The notes under the pieces were generated by a model. That model did not search any database and was not told where the DNA came from. It worked only from the letters and a program-made list of their open reading frames with translations. From Rhizobium bangladeshense (GTDB lineage Bacteria; Pseudomonadota; Alphaproteobacteria; Rhizobiales; Rhizobiaceae), in contig NZ_CP071617.1 of the NCBI RefSeq assembly GCF_017357245.1, forward strand, positions 156,547 through 220,546: 64,000 nucleotides of DNA, given 5' to 3'. This document shows, one piece after another, positions 27,068-36,089 of the stretch. The stretch's first letter is position 1; each line of letters opens with the position of its first letter. The translations under genes and the position numbers were made by a program.

Positions 27068-27253
27068 CATCCGTCCACGAGATCGCCGTGGTGACAGGCA
27101 GTGCCAGGCTAGGCCGGGTCGACGCGGATCCTGCGGGCCAAGGCTACCTTTAAGCCATGGCCGCATCGCGGATGGTCGCTGGATTGCCCACCCGATCGCG
27201 TTGCTTTCGTCGAAGACGCCGTTCAGGTAAACCACATTGCGGCTCAGTCCGGC

Positions 27254-27301
27254 TTGACTTTAGTCAAAGCAGGCGCTGTCGATAGCGCTATGATGACGAA
27301 A
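27254..27301 (+). promoter_or_regulatory. FixK/FNR-type promoter of the universal stress protein gene
   Basis: A perfect palindromic box TTGACTTTAGTCAA at 27254-27267 fits the TTGA-N6-TCAA core of FNR/FixK sites. TATGAT at 27289-27294 is a good -10 element. If transcription starts about seven bases after it, the box is centred near -41, the classical position for class II activation by this regulator family. This suggests induction of the stress protein under low oxygen. Confidence 0.6.
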
Positions 27302-27329
27302 ATGGCTCGCCTTCGAGGATATAGGCTCA

Positions 27330-27797
27330 ATGTATCGCACGATCATCTGCGGCATCGGCATGGGCTCGCGACAGACGGCAAACCGCCTGTTGCGCCGGGC
27401 TGCGGCGCTGGTGGACGACGGCGGAACCATTATCGTCATGCACGTTGTCGAGAACATCCCGCACCGTCACCTGACTGACATTCCCGAGGAATTCGAGACT
27501 GCTGCCATTGTCGACGTCGAGCAGAAACTTGCATCGTGTTGCAAGGAGCTGGGCATCCCGGCGAGGATCGAGGTTCGCATCGGCGTAGCCGCCTCGCTGC
27601 TCGTGTCGGCCGCCAGGGAAACAGCGGCCGATCTCATCCTGCTGTCGTCACACGTGGCCGATATCACCGACTATGTTTTCTCGTCGATCGTAGAGAAGGT
27701 TGTGCGCCATGCCGGGTGCTCGGTTCTTATCGACCGGCGCCTCGATCATCACCGCGAGGATGCCGAGGCTCAAGCAGAAGACGTCGCTTTGCTCTGA
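27330..27797 (+). CDS. universal stress protein, UspA family
   Basis: A 155-residue single-domain universal stress protein. It opens with MYRTIICGIGMGS, has IIVMHVVENI in the second strand and AADLILLSSH followed by VEKVVRHAGCSVLI near the C-terminus. The usual ATP-binding GxxGxG(S/N) segment is not clearly conserved, so nucleotide binding is uncertain. It is preceded by a FixK/FNR-like promoter and followed after 131 bases by cbpA. Usp proteins in rhizobia are often induced under low oxygen, in line with the box. Confidence 0.88.
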   Translation: MYRTIICGIGMGSRQTANRLLRRAAALVDDGGTIIVMHVVENIPHRHLTDIPEEFETAAIVDVEQKLASCCKELGIPARIEVRIGVAASLLVSAARETAADLILLSSHVADITDYVFSSIVEKVVRHAGCSVLIDRRLDHHREDAEAQAEDVALL

Positions 27798-27928
27798 TCC
27801 CGGCGAGCTTCCGCCGATCATGGCACGACCGGCTTGACGCTCGCGGGCATCCCCTCCCCGGCGGCGGCCCGGCAACCTATATCAATCCCAACCAACCAGC
27901 AGTATTCACTGCCTGACCGGAGATATGC

Positions 27929-28846
27929 ATGAGCCAGGATCCCTATGAGCTTCTGGGCGTAAAGCGGGATGCAACCCAGAAGGATATTCAGAGTGCGTTC
28001 CGCAAGCTCGCCAAGAAACTTCACCCCGACCTGAACCCCGGCGACAGACACGCCGAGGAAAGGTTCAAGGAAATTTCGACCGCCTACGAAATTTTGAGCG
28101 ACGAAGAGAAGCGCGGGCGCTTCGATCGCGGCGAGATCGATATGACGGGCGCCGAGCGGGTGCAGCGCAGCTATTATCGTGACTATGCCACAGCCGGCGG
28201 TCCGGATAATCCCTATCGCAACAGCGCCGGCTTTGCCGATTTCAGCGATGCCGATGATATTTTCGCGAGCTTCTTTTCGCGCCGGACCGGCGGCGGTGGC
28301 CGGGCACGCAGCCAGGGTCAAGATCGGCGCTTCTCCATGGAGGTCGATTTTATCGAGGCCGTCAACGGCACCAGAACCGAGGTCAAGCTTCCCGACGGTC
28401 CCGCGCTCGAGGTCAAGATTCCGCCCGGAACCCGCGACGGCCAGACCTTGCGGCTGCGCGGCAAGGGCGAGCCGGGCATCGGAGGCGGGCCGGCGGGGGA
28501 TGCGCTGATCGAGATCCGCGTGCGCCCGCACCGCTTTTTCACGCGCGACGGCGATGACATCCGCCTGGAACTGCCGATTTCCCTCAGCGAGGCTGTGCTC
28601 GGCGGCAAGGTGCGCGCGCCCACACCTTCGGGAGCGGTCAGCCTGACGCTGCCGCCGCATTCCAACACCGGAAAGGTCCTGCGTCTCAAGGGCAAGGGCG
28701 TTCCAAAACGCGGCGGCGGACACGGTGACGTCTACGTCTCATTGAAGATCGTGTTGCCCGATAGCCCTGACGAACGGCTGACCTCCCTGGTGAAGGAATG
28801 GGCGACCGCACATCCATACGATCCGAGGAAGAACATGGAGGCCTGA
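27929..28846 (+). CDS. cbpA: curved DNA-binding protein CbpA, DnaJ-type co-chaperone
   Basis: A 305-residue J-domain protein. The J domain occupies about 1-70 with the HPD motif at residues 32-34. A Gly-rich linker with a FFSRRTGGGG stretch follows, then the two C-terminal substrate-binding domains (about 130-290, IPPGTRDGQTLRL, HRFFTRDGDDI, GKVLRLKGKG). There is no zinc-finger domain, which separates it from DnaJ. CbpA helps DnaK and binds curved DNA in the nucleoid. Two bases separate its stop from the cbpM ATG, so the pair is an operon. Confidence 0.92.
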   Translation: MSQDPYELLGVKRDATQKDIQSAFRKLAKKLHPDLNPGDRHAEERFKEISTAYEILSDEEKRGRFDRGEIDMTGAERVQRSYYRDYATAGGPDNPYRNSAGFADFSDADDIFASFFSRRTGGGGRARSQGQDRRFSMEVDFIEAVNGTRTEVKLPDGPALEVKIPPGTRDGQTLRLRGKGEPGIGGGPAGDALIEIRVRPHRFFTRDGDDIRLELPISLSEAVLGGKVRAPTPSGAVSLTLPPHSNTGKVLRLKGKGVPKRGGGHGDVYVSLKIVLPDSPDERLTSLVKEWATAHPYDPRKNMEA

Positions 28847-28848
28847 TC

Positions 28849-29172
28849 ATGAATGATCACGAATTCCGTCTTTGCTTGGAAATCGATGTGGTTCAACTCG
28901 ATTTCTGGGTCGAACAGGGTTGGTTGATTCCGGAGACGTCGCGGGGGCAAAGGCAGTTTCGCGAAGCCGACGTCGCCCGCGCCCGGCTCATTCTTGATCT
29001 CATGGGCAATATGGGCGTCAACGAAGCCGGCGTCGATGTCGTCATGGATCTGGTGGACCAGCTTCATGGCATGAGGGGAACCATGGGCAAGCTGCTGACG
29101 GCGATCGGCAGGCAAGAACGGGACGTTCAGCAGCGTCTGTTCGATAGTCTTGAGGAGGTCGACCGGTTTTGA
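28849..29172 (+). CDS. cbpM: CbpM-like chaperone modulator
   Basis: A 107-residue MerR-like protein with a Trp-rich start (VVQLDFWVEQGWLIPE) and the conserved READVARARLILDL helix. CbpM binds the J domain of CbpA and blocks both its co-chaperone and DNA-binding activity. Its location immediately after cbpA is the usual arrangement. The frame is open upstream, but the ATG at 28849 matches the family start. Confidence 0.88.
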   Translation: MNDHEFRLCLEIDVVQLDFWVEQGWLIPETSRGQRQFREADVARARLILDLMGNMGVNEAGVDVVMDLVDQLHGMRGTMGKLLTAIGRQERDVQQRLFDSLEEVDRF

Positions 29173-29200
29173 ACGGCCGGACGCATGATATCGGATGTCC

Positions 29201-30130
29201 TCACACCGTGAACCAGTAGCGGACGATGTGGAAGAACAGCGGCGCTGCGAAGGTGATCGAGTCCAAGCGGTCGAGCACGCCGCCATGCCCCTCGATGACA
29301 TAGCCCCAGTCCTTGGCGTTGAGGTCGCGCTTGATGGCCGAGAGCACGAAGCCGCCGAAGAAGCCCGCGACCACGACGACCGTGCTGACGGCCGCCGCCT
29401 GCAGAGGCGAGAACGGCGTCAGGCGATAGAGCAACGTTCCCACAAGGATGGCCGAGGCGCCGCCGCCGAAGAGGCCTTCGAGCGTCTTCGACGGGCTGAT
29501 GTTCGGCGAGAAACGACGCTTTCCGAGAAGCTTGCCCCAGACATACTGGAAGACGTCGCTCAGCTGCACCACGATGACGAGATAGATGAGAAGAAGCGCC
29601 GGGGGCGTGCCGGTCTGCAGCATCAGCAGTGCGGGCGCATGGCTGATCGAATAGACCGTCAGCATCAATCCCCATTGCACCCTGGCGGTTCGCGCCAGGA
29701 ACTCGTTGACGTCGCCCGTCAAGGTCGCCACCGCCGGCAGGATCAGAAAGGCATAGACCGGGATGAAGATCGCAAAGAGGCCGTACCATAATGTGCCGAG
29801 CAGCACATATTGCACCGGCAGCACCACGAAGAATGACAGGAAGAGCGCCAGGTGGTCGCCACGTCGCGACGGCGTCAGCGTCCAGAATTCGCGGAGCGCC
29901 ATGAAGGAGAGGAATGCGAACAGTACGACCACCGCAGTATCCCCGAGCAGGAGCGCGCCGCCGAAGACGGCGACCATGATCCACCAAGACCGAATTCGGG
30001 CATTGAGGTTATGCACGGTGGCAACGGATCCGGGGTCCGTGGCGCGCCGCTGGAGGATGAAACCGATGGCGGAGGCGACCGCCAGCAGGCCGAGGATTGC
30101 GGCCAGCACAATGGAGAAAAAGCTGGTCAT
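29201..30130 (-). CDS. phosphatidate cytidylyltransferase (CDP-diacylglycerol synthase) family protein
   Basis: A 309-residue membrane protein with about eight hydrophobic segments. It carries the CdsA signature as SPSKTLEG (near residue 210) and the acidic C-terminal IKRDLNAKDWG...GGVLDRLDS region that binds Mg2+ and CTP. The enzyme makes CDP-diacylglycerol from phosphatidic acid and CTP. It overlaps the acyltransferase gene by four bases. It is longer and otherwise built than the core cdsA of the dxr-cds region and is probably an accessory copy. It is convergent with cbpM. Confidence 0.88.
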   Translation of the reverse strand: MTSFFSIVLAAILGLLAVASAIGFILQRRATDPGSVATVHNLNARIRSWWIMVAVFGGALLLGDTAVVVLFAFLSFMALREFWTLTPSRRGDHLALFLSFFVVLPVQYVLLGTLWYGLFAIFIPVYAFLILPAVATLTGDVNEFLARTARVQWGLMLTVYSISHAPALLMLQTGTPPALLLIYLVIVVQLSDVFQYVWGKLLGKRRFSPNISPSKTLEGLFGGGASAILVGTLLYRLTPFSPLQAAAVSTVVVVAGFFGGFVLSAIKRDLNAKDWGYVIEGHGGVLDRLDSITFAAPLFFHIVRYWFTV

Positions 30131-30747
30131 TCGACAGGCCCCCCGCGCGCGAGCTCGATGACTGCTGCACGGGCGCGGGCCAGGAATGCGTCCTTTCCTT
30201 CGCCCGGTTCGACGCGTAGCGGCTTGCCGAAGCGCGCCGTGCAGGTGATCGGCACGATCAGCATGCTCCCCTTGGGCAGGATGCGCTGAAGGTTGTCGAG
30301 ATGGATCGGCACGAGTTCGACATCGGGGAAACGGCAGGCAAGGCGATAGATGCCGCTGCGGAAAGGAGCGATTTCATCCGTGGCGCTTCTCGTCCCCTCG
30401 GGAAAGATCAGGATCGAACGGCCCTCCTCGAGCAGGCGCTCGAGCGGCTCCAGCGGGTTGCTGTCCGGCAGCGGCTTGCGGTCTATCAGGACGGCGCGCA
30501 GGCCTTTCTCCGCGATGAAGCGGCGGAAAGTGCTGGTTCCCCAATAATCACGTGCGGCCACCGGATGGGTAAGCCGGCGTACCTGATACGGCAGGGCGGC
30601 CATGACGGCGACGGTGTCGACGTGGCTGTTGTGATTGGCGAAATAGATGCGGCGGCGTGTGTCGGGCGTGCAGCCCCGCCACTCGCTTCGAGCGCCGACC
30701 ATGATACGGACGAACAGCACGAGAAGCCGACGGACGAGTGCGCTCAT
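30127..30747 (-). CDS. 1-acyl-sn-glycerol-3-phosphate acyltransferase (PlsC family)
   Basis: A 206-residue acyltransferase with the catalytic HX4D box in NHNSHVDT (near residue 45) and the FPEGTRS motif (near 120). Family members add the second acyl chain of phosphatidic acid, the substrate of the CdsA-like enzyme encoded by the overlapping gene. The pair would feed phospholipid synthesis. The ATG at 30747 gives MSALVRR; a start five codons earlier is possible. Confidence 0.88.
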   Translation of the reverse strand: MSALVRRLLVLFVRIMVGARSEWRGCTPDTRRRIYFANHNSHVDTVAVMAALPYQVRRLTHPVAARDYWGTSTFRRFIAEKGLRAVLIDRKPLPDSNPLEPLERLLEEGRSILIFPEGTRSATDEIAPFRSGIYRLACRFPDVELVPIHLDNLQRILPKGSMLIVPITCTARFGKPLRVEPGEGKDAFLARARAAVIELARGGPVE

Positions 30748-31052
30748 AACTTCTCCAGGCAACGGCCGAGGTTCGTCGTGCGCGTGATAAAGGTGCGCGA
30801 AAGCCGCGTACTCACGGCGATCGCCCCCGACGACGACCGGCTCGCGATCGGCCGCCGCGAGGCGTCCTCTTCTTCAACCATTTCAATTTCCCCAACCCGA
30901 TCGTCTATGCATATCCTGCCAGAGTCGCCGCGCCAAGCCCCGCAGATCCGGCTCGAGAAGCACGATGGCACCGGGCGTGCAGCCTGCCACGTCTCGTTCT
31001 TTCAGCCAGGTTACGGCGGCCGATCAGCCTGATTTTTAAGCCTATTCGCTGC
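30748..31052. other. intergenic stretch without a recognisable gene
   Basis: The region between the acyltransferase and BMP genes, which are divergent, holds open frames on both strands but none resembles a known protein, and their composition is like shadow frames elsewhere. The promoter of the BMP operon begins at its right end. Confidence 0.5.
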
Positions 31053-31080
31053 TTGACACATTTTTGGGCGCTACTATGAT
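31053..31080 (+). promoter_or_regulatory. sigma-70-type promoter of the BMP/nucleoside operon
   Basis: TTGACA at 31053-31058 and TATGAT at 31075-31080 are separated by 16 bases. They lie 35 bases before the ATG of the binding-protein gene, whose ribosome-binding site is GGGGAA. Both hexamers are close to consensus, which suggests strong constitutive expression unless a repressor acts. Confidence 0.6.
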
Positions 31081-31114
31081 TTTTGAACCAGATGGTCAAA
31101 ACGGGGAACAATCA

Positions 31115-32101
31115 ATGACCAAAGACATCCTGATTTCACGCCGCGCAGTGATCGCGTCGGGCATTGCGCTTGGCGTGAGCGGCTTCGCGCCGCTCGCTAG
31201 AGCGGCTGCGTCCTTGAAAGTCGCCGGAATTCATGCGTCGCCGGTCGAAAATGCTTGGAACTCCTGTCTGCACAAGGCACTCCAGGACGCCGCCAAGGAC
31301 GGCGTCATCGAATATGTCTTCTCCGAAGGCGTCTCCGGCACCGACTATCCGCGCGCCATGCGCGAATATGCCGAACAGGGCAATAAGCTGATCATCGGCG
31401 AGGCCTATGCGGTGGAAAAGGAGGCGCGACAGGTTGCTGCCGACTACCCCGATACTGCTTTCGTGCTTGGCTCGAGCGGCGAGCAGGCCGGCGACAACTT
31501 CGGCGTCTTCGGCACCTGGAACCACGATGGCGCCTATCTGGCCGGCATGCTGGCAGGCAAGATGACCAAGTCGAACGTCGTCGGCTCGGTCGGCGCCATA
31601 CCGATCCCCGAGGTCAACATGCTGATCAACGCCTTCGCCGCGGGCGTCAAGGCGGTCAACCCCGATGCCAAGCACCTCGTCTCGTTCATCGGGACCTTCT
31701 TTGACCCGCCGAAGGCGCGCGAAGCCGGTCTCGCGCAAATCGACGCCGGCGCCGATATCCTGTTCGGCGAGCGCATCGGCACGGCCGATGCCGCCAAGGA
31801 ACGCGGCATCAAATCGGTCGGCTCGCTGATCGATTACACGCCGCGTTATCCAGATACCGTGTTCGCCAATGCCATGTGGTATTTCCGCCCGATCCTGAAT
31901 GCTGCAATCGCCGATGTCGCCGCCGGCAAGCCCGTTGGCAGGAACTACACGTCTTACGGCCTGATGAAGGAAGGCGGCAGTGATATCGTCTTCGTCAAGG
32001 GCGTGGCACCCGCCGAGGCGGAGGCTGCGATGGAGGCCAAGCGCGCGGAGATCAAGGCCGGCACCTTCGAAGTTCCGAAGATGATGGACGAGCCGAAGTA
32101 G
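31115..32101 (+). CDS. BMP-family ABC transporter substrate-binding protein
   Basis: A 328-residue basic-membrane-protein (PnrA/BMP) family binding protein. A twin-arginine-like signal SRRAVIASG (about residues 8-16) is followed by the BMP domain with KVAGIHASPVENAWN, an early Trp as in nucleoside-binding members. BMP proteins linked to two permeases and a double ATPase usually take up purine nucleosides or related bases. It is the first gene of a six-gene unit ending at 38346. The ATG at 31115 is chosen by the upstream GGGGAA; the frame runs to 31064. Confidence 0.9.
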   Translation: MTKDILISRRAVIASGIALGVSGFAPLARAAASLKVAGIHASPVENAWNSCLHKALQDAAKDGVIEYVFSEGVSGTDYPRAMREYAEQGNKLIIGEAYAVEKEARQVAADYPDTAFVLGSSGEQAGDNFGVFGTWNHDGAYLAGMLAGKMTKSNVVGSVGAIPIPEVNMLINAFAAGVKAVNPDAKHLVSFIGTFFDPPKAREAGLAQIDAGADILFGERIGTADAAKERGIKSVGSLIDYTPRYPDTVFANAMWYFRPILNAAIADVAAGKPVGRNYTSYGLMKEGGSDIVFVKGVAPAEAEAAMEAKRAEIKAGTFEVPKMMDEPK

Positions 32102-32108
32102 TCGGTTC

Positions 32109-33521
32109 ATGCAGGGCGACGCGACTGAGCTGGCGGCGGCGATCAGGCATGGCAGCCTGAGCGCTGCAGAGGCGATGCAGGCCTCCATCGACGCGGCCGT
32201 GCAGCATGAGACGCTCGGCACGATCGCTCATCTCGATGCCGCAATGGGTCTCGCCGCAGCGCACGCCTGCGACCGGGAACGGCGCAGCGCGCCCGATGAT
32301 TTTTCTGGGCGGCCCCTTGCGGGGGTGCCGACCTTGGCGAAGGACCTTGGCGGTCCCTTTCGAGGACTGCCCGTGACGGCGGGTTCCCGCCTCTTTGAAA
32401 GAAAGGGCGGCGAAGCGGATTCCGATCTGGCTTCCCGGTTTCGCGACGCCGGCCTCTGCCTGTTCGGCCTGACGACAAGTCCGGAATTCGGTCTTTCGCT
32501 CGCCAGCGAACCGGCGATCGGGCCTGTCTGTCGCAATCCGCTCGATCCGGCCCGGACCGCGGGCGGCTCCTCCGGCGGCGCGGCGGGGGCGGTTGCGGCC
32601 GGGATCGTCGCGATTGCGCATGCCACCGATGCCGGCGGCTCTATCCGAGTGCCGGCAGCCTGTTGCGGCCTCGTCGGACTGAAGCCGACCCGAGGCGCCA
32701 TTCCGGGGGGGCCATCCTTCGGCAACCACCTCGCCGGCATCGCGAGCGAACTGGCGGTGTGCCGGTCGGTGCGGGATATGGGGCTGATTTTCAGCCGGCT
32801 GAGCGGTCATGCGCGCGGACCTGTTCCGGACCCCTCCCCTGTCGAGATCGACAACGGCCGTTTGCGGATCGGCCTGCTGACCGACACCGGGGCGGTTTAC
32901 CCGACTGAGGGTGATCGCCTTGCAGCAGTCGAGGACGCGGCGCGCATGCTCGAACGCGATGGACACCTTATCGTTCCACTCGCCTCGGCCGAGTTCGAAT
33001 GGAGCGTCGCCGCCAGCGGCCGCGCCTTTGCCGACATCGTGTCCGTCAACCTCGCCGCCCTCATAGAGGTGGCGGCTCTTGAGGAAAGCAGGGCCGAGCC
33101 TCTCACGCAGGCTTTCGCGGTGCGTGGACGGGCGCTTTCTTCGACCATGCTCTGGAACACGCTGAACGATGCCGTTCTGGTGAGTCATCGTCTTTGGAGG
33201 CTGTTCGACAAGGTCGATTGCATCCTGACGCCGATGCTTTCGTCCGCGCCTCTTGCGATCGGCTCCTTTCCGACCGATCATGCCGATACGGATCTGCATC
33301 TCGAGAGAATGATGGCATTTGCGCCGCTTGCCTGCCTCGCCAATATTTCGGGTTTTCCTGCTTTGGCGCTCTCCTTCGGACAGGATCGACAGGCCATGCC
33401 GCTGCCGGTGCAGTTCATGGCGCCGATGGGCCACGAGCCGCGCCTTCTGTCGCTTGCCGCACGCCTGGAGGCCGAGGGGCGATGGCAGCACCGGTTTCCG
33501 GTGGCAGGACTTCCGTCATGA
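32109..33521 (+). CDS. amidase signature-family hydrolase
   Basis: A 470-residue amidase. The Ser-Ser-Lys triad is visible as Lys78 (PTLAKDL), the cis-Ser in the GGSSGGAAGAVAAG stretch near residue 153, and the nucleophile Ser in DAGGSIRVPA near 178. The family hydrolyses amides, carbamates or aminoacyl-tRNA amides; this one stands inside a nucleobase-type transport operon and is not part of a gatCAB set. A role in breaking down an imported base derivative or its degradation product, such as a ureido or carbamoyl compound, is inferred. It lies seven bases after the BMP gene and overlaps the ATPase start by four. Confidence 0.88.
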   Translation: MQGDATELAAAIRHGSLSAAEAMQASIDAAVQHETLGTIAHLDAAMGLAAAHACDRERRSAPDDFSGRPLAGVPTLAKDLGGPFRGLPVTAGSRLFERKGGEADSDLASRFRDAGLCLFGLTTSPEFGLSLASEPAIGPVCRNPLDPARTAGGSSGGAAGAVAAGIVAIAHATDAGGSIRVPAACCGLVGLKPTRGAIPGGPSFGNHLAGIASELAVCRSVRDMGLIFSRLSGHARGPVPDPSPVEIDNGRLRIGLLTDTGAVYPTEGDRLAAVEDAARMLERDGHLIVPLASAEFEWSVAASGRAFADIVSVNLAALIEVAALEESRAEPLTQAFAVRGRALSSTMLWNTLNDAVLVSHRLWRLFDKVDCILTPMLSSAPLAIGSFPTDHADTDLHLERMMAFAPLACLANISGFPALALSFGQDRQAMPLPVQFMAPMGHEPRLLSLAARLEAEGRWQHRFPVAGLPS

Positions 33522-35050
33522 CCAGCCCCGTTCTGGAAATTCTCGGCGTCAGCAAACGCTTCGGCGCCAACCTTGCCAATGATGATATTTCCATGACCCT
33601 GGCCAAGGGGGAGGTCGTGGCCCTGCTCGGGGAAAACGGTGCCGGCAAGACGACGCTGATGAGCATTCTTTTCGGCCACTACACACCGGATGTCGGGCGA
33701 ATTCTGATTGAGGGCGCGGAGGTGCCGCCGGGCAAGCCGCGTGCGGCGATCCGCGCTGGTGTCGGCATGGTGCACCAGCATTTCTCGCTGGCGCCCAATC
33801 TGACAGTGCTTGAAAATGTCATGACAGGCGCCGAAAAGCTGTGGTCCTGGCGCTCGGCAACTTCAGCGGCGCGCAGGAAGCTCCTGGCCATTTCCGAGCG
33901 CTTCGGCCTAGCGGTCAATCCCGATGCCCGTCTCGGCGACCTGTCGGTCGGCGAGCAGCAGCGGGTGGAGATCCTGAAGGCGCTCTATAACGACGCCCGC
34001 ATCCTGATCCTCGACGAGCCGACTGCGGTGCTGACCAACATCGAGGCCGAGCGGCTGTTCACGACACTGAAGGAAATGGCCCGCCAGGGCCTGTCGTTGA
34101 TCTTCATCTCACACAAACTCGATGAGGTCATGGCTGCAGCCGACCGCATTGTCGTCTTACGCGGCGGCAAGATGGTCGCCGAACGCAGGGCAGCGGAAAC
34201 CAGCAAGGCGGAGCTCGCCGAACTGATGGTCGGGCGGCGCGTGACACGGCCCGTGCGCGAGCCGTCGGAACCCGGGGCCGTCGCCCTTGAGGCTGACGGC
34301 GTGACGGTACGCACCGGCGGCGTCGACCGGCTGAAATCAATCAGCTTTCGGCTGCACCAGGGTGAGATCCTCGGCATCATCGGTGTTGCGGGCAATGGCC
34401 AGGCGGCGCTGGCGCATCTTCTTTCCGGTACACTGGCGCGCAGCGCCGGGGACCTTCGGCTGTTCGGGGAAGTCGTTGGCCATCTTAGGGTCTCAGATGT
34501 CGTGGAAGCCGGCATCGGCCGCATTCCCGAGGACCGCAACCACGAGGGCGTGATCGGGGAAATGGCGATCTGGGAAAACGCCGTTTTGGAGCGCATCGTC
34601 TCGCCGGCCTTCTCGCGCCGCGGTCTCGTCAATCGCAGGGCCGGCATGGCTTTCGCCAGGGAGATTATCGACGGATTCGATGTTCGCGGCGGCGGGCCGG
34701 CAACCCGCACAAGGCTGCTATCCGGCGGTAATATGCAGAAGCTCATCCTCGGCCGCAGCCTGTATCGGCGGCCGCGAATCCTGATTGCCGCGCAGCCGGC
34801 CCGGGGCCTTGACGAGGGTGCCGTAGCCGCTGTGCATGCACGCCTGCTCGAAGCCCGCCGGCAGGGAACCGCCGTGCTGCTGATCTCGGAGGATCTCGAC
34901 GAGGTGATCGCGCTTGCAGATCGCATACAGGCGATCGTCGGTGGCCGCTTGTCGCCGCCCGTCGATGCCGAAGGAGCCGACGGGCGCAGGCTGGGGCTGA
35001 TGATGGCCGGCGAATGGCAGGAAACCCGCGAGGCCGGCCATGCGATTTGA
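33518..35050 (+). CDS. nucleoside-type ABC transporter, double ATP-binding protein
   Basis: A 510-residue protein with two ATPase modules as in nucleoside and ribose importers. The first has Walker A GENGAGKTT, LSVGEQQR and LDEPTAVLT. The second has a degenerate Walker A (GVAGNGQAA) and the signature LSGGNMQKLILGRSL, and its Walker B reads IAAQPARGLD instead of containing DEP. A weak second site is normal in this family. The ATG at 33518 overlaps the amidase stop; the open frame further upstream lies inside the amidase gene and is not real. Confidence 0.92.
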   Translation: MTSPVLEILGVSKRFGANLANDDISMTLAKGEVVALLGENGAGKTTLMSILFGHYTPDVGRILIEGAEVPPGKPRAAIRAGVGMVHQHFSLAPNLTVLENVMTGAEKLWSWRSATSAARRKLLAISERFGLAVNPDARLGDLSVGEQQRVEILKALYNDARILILDEPTAVLTNIEAERLFTTLKEMARQGLSLIFISHKLDEVMAAADRIVVLRGGKMVAERRAAETSKAELAELMVGRRVTRPVREPSEPGAVALEADGVTVRTGGVDRLKSISFRLHQGEILGIIGVAGNGQAALAHLLSGTLARSAGDLRLFGEVVGHLRVSDVVEAGIGRIPEDRNHEGVIGEMAIWENAVLERIVSPAFSRRGLVNRRAGMAFAREIIDGFDVRGGGPATRTRLLSGGNMQKLILGRSLYRRPRILIAAQPARGLDEGAVAAVHARLLEARRQGTAVLLISEDLDEVIALADRIQAIVGGRLSPPVDAEGADGRRLGLMMAGEWQETREAGHAI

Positions 35051-36089
35051 GCGCCGCGAGCACCGCCCGCTTTCCCTGCTGATCGTCACGCCTGTTGTCG
35101 CCGTCATCGCCGCGCTTGCGCTCGCCGGCATCCTGATCTCGATCGCCGGCGCGCCGGTGCTGGATGCCTATTGGCGGATCCTGACCGGCGCCTTCGGCTC
35201 GCGGCTGTCGGCGACCGAAACGCTGACGCGGGCAACGCCGCTGATGTTGACCGGGCTTGCTGCGGCCGTCGCCTTCCGGGCGCGGCTCTGGAATATCGGC
35301 GCCGAAGGCCAGTTCTATCTCGGCGCCATCGCCGTTGCGGCGGCAAGCTCGAAACTGCTGGGCAATTTTCCCGCTCCCATTCTCATCCCGCTCCTGCTGC
35401 TGATCGGCGCCATCGCCGGCATGGTGCTGATCCTGGTTCCGCTGTGGCTCAGGCTGCGCTTTTCGGTCGATGAGGTCGTCACCAGCCTGCTCCTGAACTT
35501 CATCGCCGTGCTTTTCGTCTCGATGCTCATCGACGGGGTTCTCAAGGATCCGCTTGCCTTTGGCTGGCCGCAGTCGCAATCCGTCAGCGATCACGCCATG
35601 CTGCCGAAGCTGATCGCCCGCTCGCGCCTGCATATCGGCTTTACGATCGCGATCGCTCTTGCCGTCGTCGTCCATTTCGTCCATTCCCGCACCGTTTTCG
35701 GCATGCAGTCCCGCGCCGCCGGCCTCAATCCCGCCGGCGCGGTCTTCGCAGGCGTCCCGCTCGGTAGAACGTTGGTGAAGGTCGCCTGTCTCTCGGGCGG
35801 GCTTGCGGGGCTCGCGGGAGCGATCGAGGTAATGGGGGTCAAGGGTTACGTGACAACCGATCTGTCGCCCGGTTTCGGCTATGCCGGTATCGTTGTCGCG
35901 ATGCTTGCCAACCTCAATCCGCTCGGCGTCGTCTTCGCCGCGATTTTTACGGCCACCATGTTCGTGGGCGCCGACGGCATGAGCCGTGGCCTCGGCATCC
36001 CAACCTATATCGCCGACGTCACGGTTGCGCTGTCGCTGCTGACGATGCTGGTTGCGTTGTTCTTCACCCAGTACCGGATCCGGCGATGA
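35040..36089 (+). CDS. nucleoside-type ABC transporter permease (first)
   Basis: A 349-residue polytopic permease of the branched-chain/nucleoside type. It has a periplasmic loop with ATPLMLTGLAAAVAFRA, an early RLWNIGAEGQFYLGA segment typical of the larger permease of BMP-linked importers, and about eight to nine membrane segments. It overlaps the ATPase gene by 11 bases and the second permease by four. Confidence 0.92.
   Translation: MRFERREHRPLSLLIVTPVVAVIAALALAGILISIAGAPVLDAYWRILTGAFGSRLSATETLTRATPLMLTGLAAAVAFRARLWNIGAEGQFYLGAIAVAAASSKLLGNFPAPILIPLLLLIGAIAGMVLILVPLWLRLRFSVDEVVTSLLLNFIAVLFVSMLIDGVLKDPLAFGWPQSQSVSDHAMLPKLIARSRLHIGFTIAIALAVVVHFVHSRTVFGMQSRAAGLNPAGAVFAGVPLGRTLVKVACLSGGLAGLAGAIEVMGVKGYVTTDLSPGFGYAGIVVAMLANLNPLGVVFAAIFTATMFVGADGMSRGLGIPTYIADVTVALSLLTMLVALFFTQYRIRR

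Noticed and set aside
27068..27253. Short VVTGSARLGR-like peptide after the third LysR gene, resembling a flavin or SDR motif
   Set aside because: Only about ten residues match and no continuation is seen in any frame, so chance is the better explanation.
27798..27928. Possible heat-shock promoter before cbpA (CTTGAC near 27833 and a C-rich stretch)
   Set aside because: The second element does not match well and its spacing is unclear; cbpA may be read from the stress-protein promoter.
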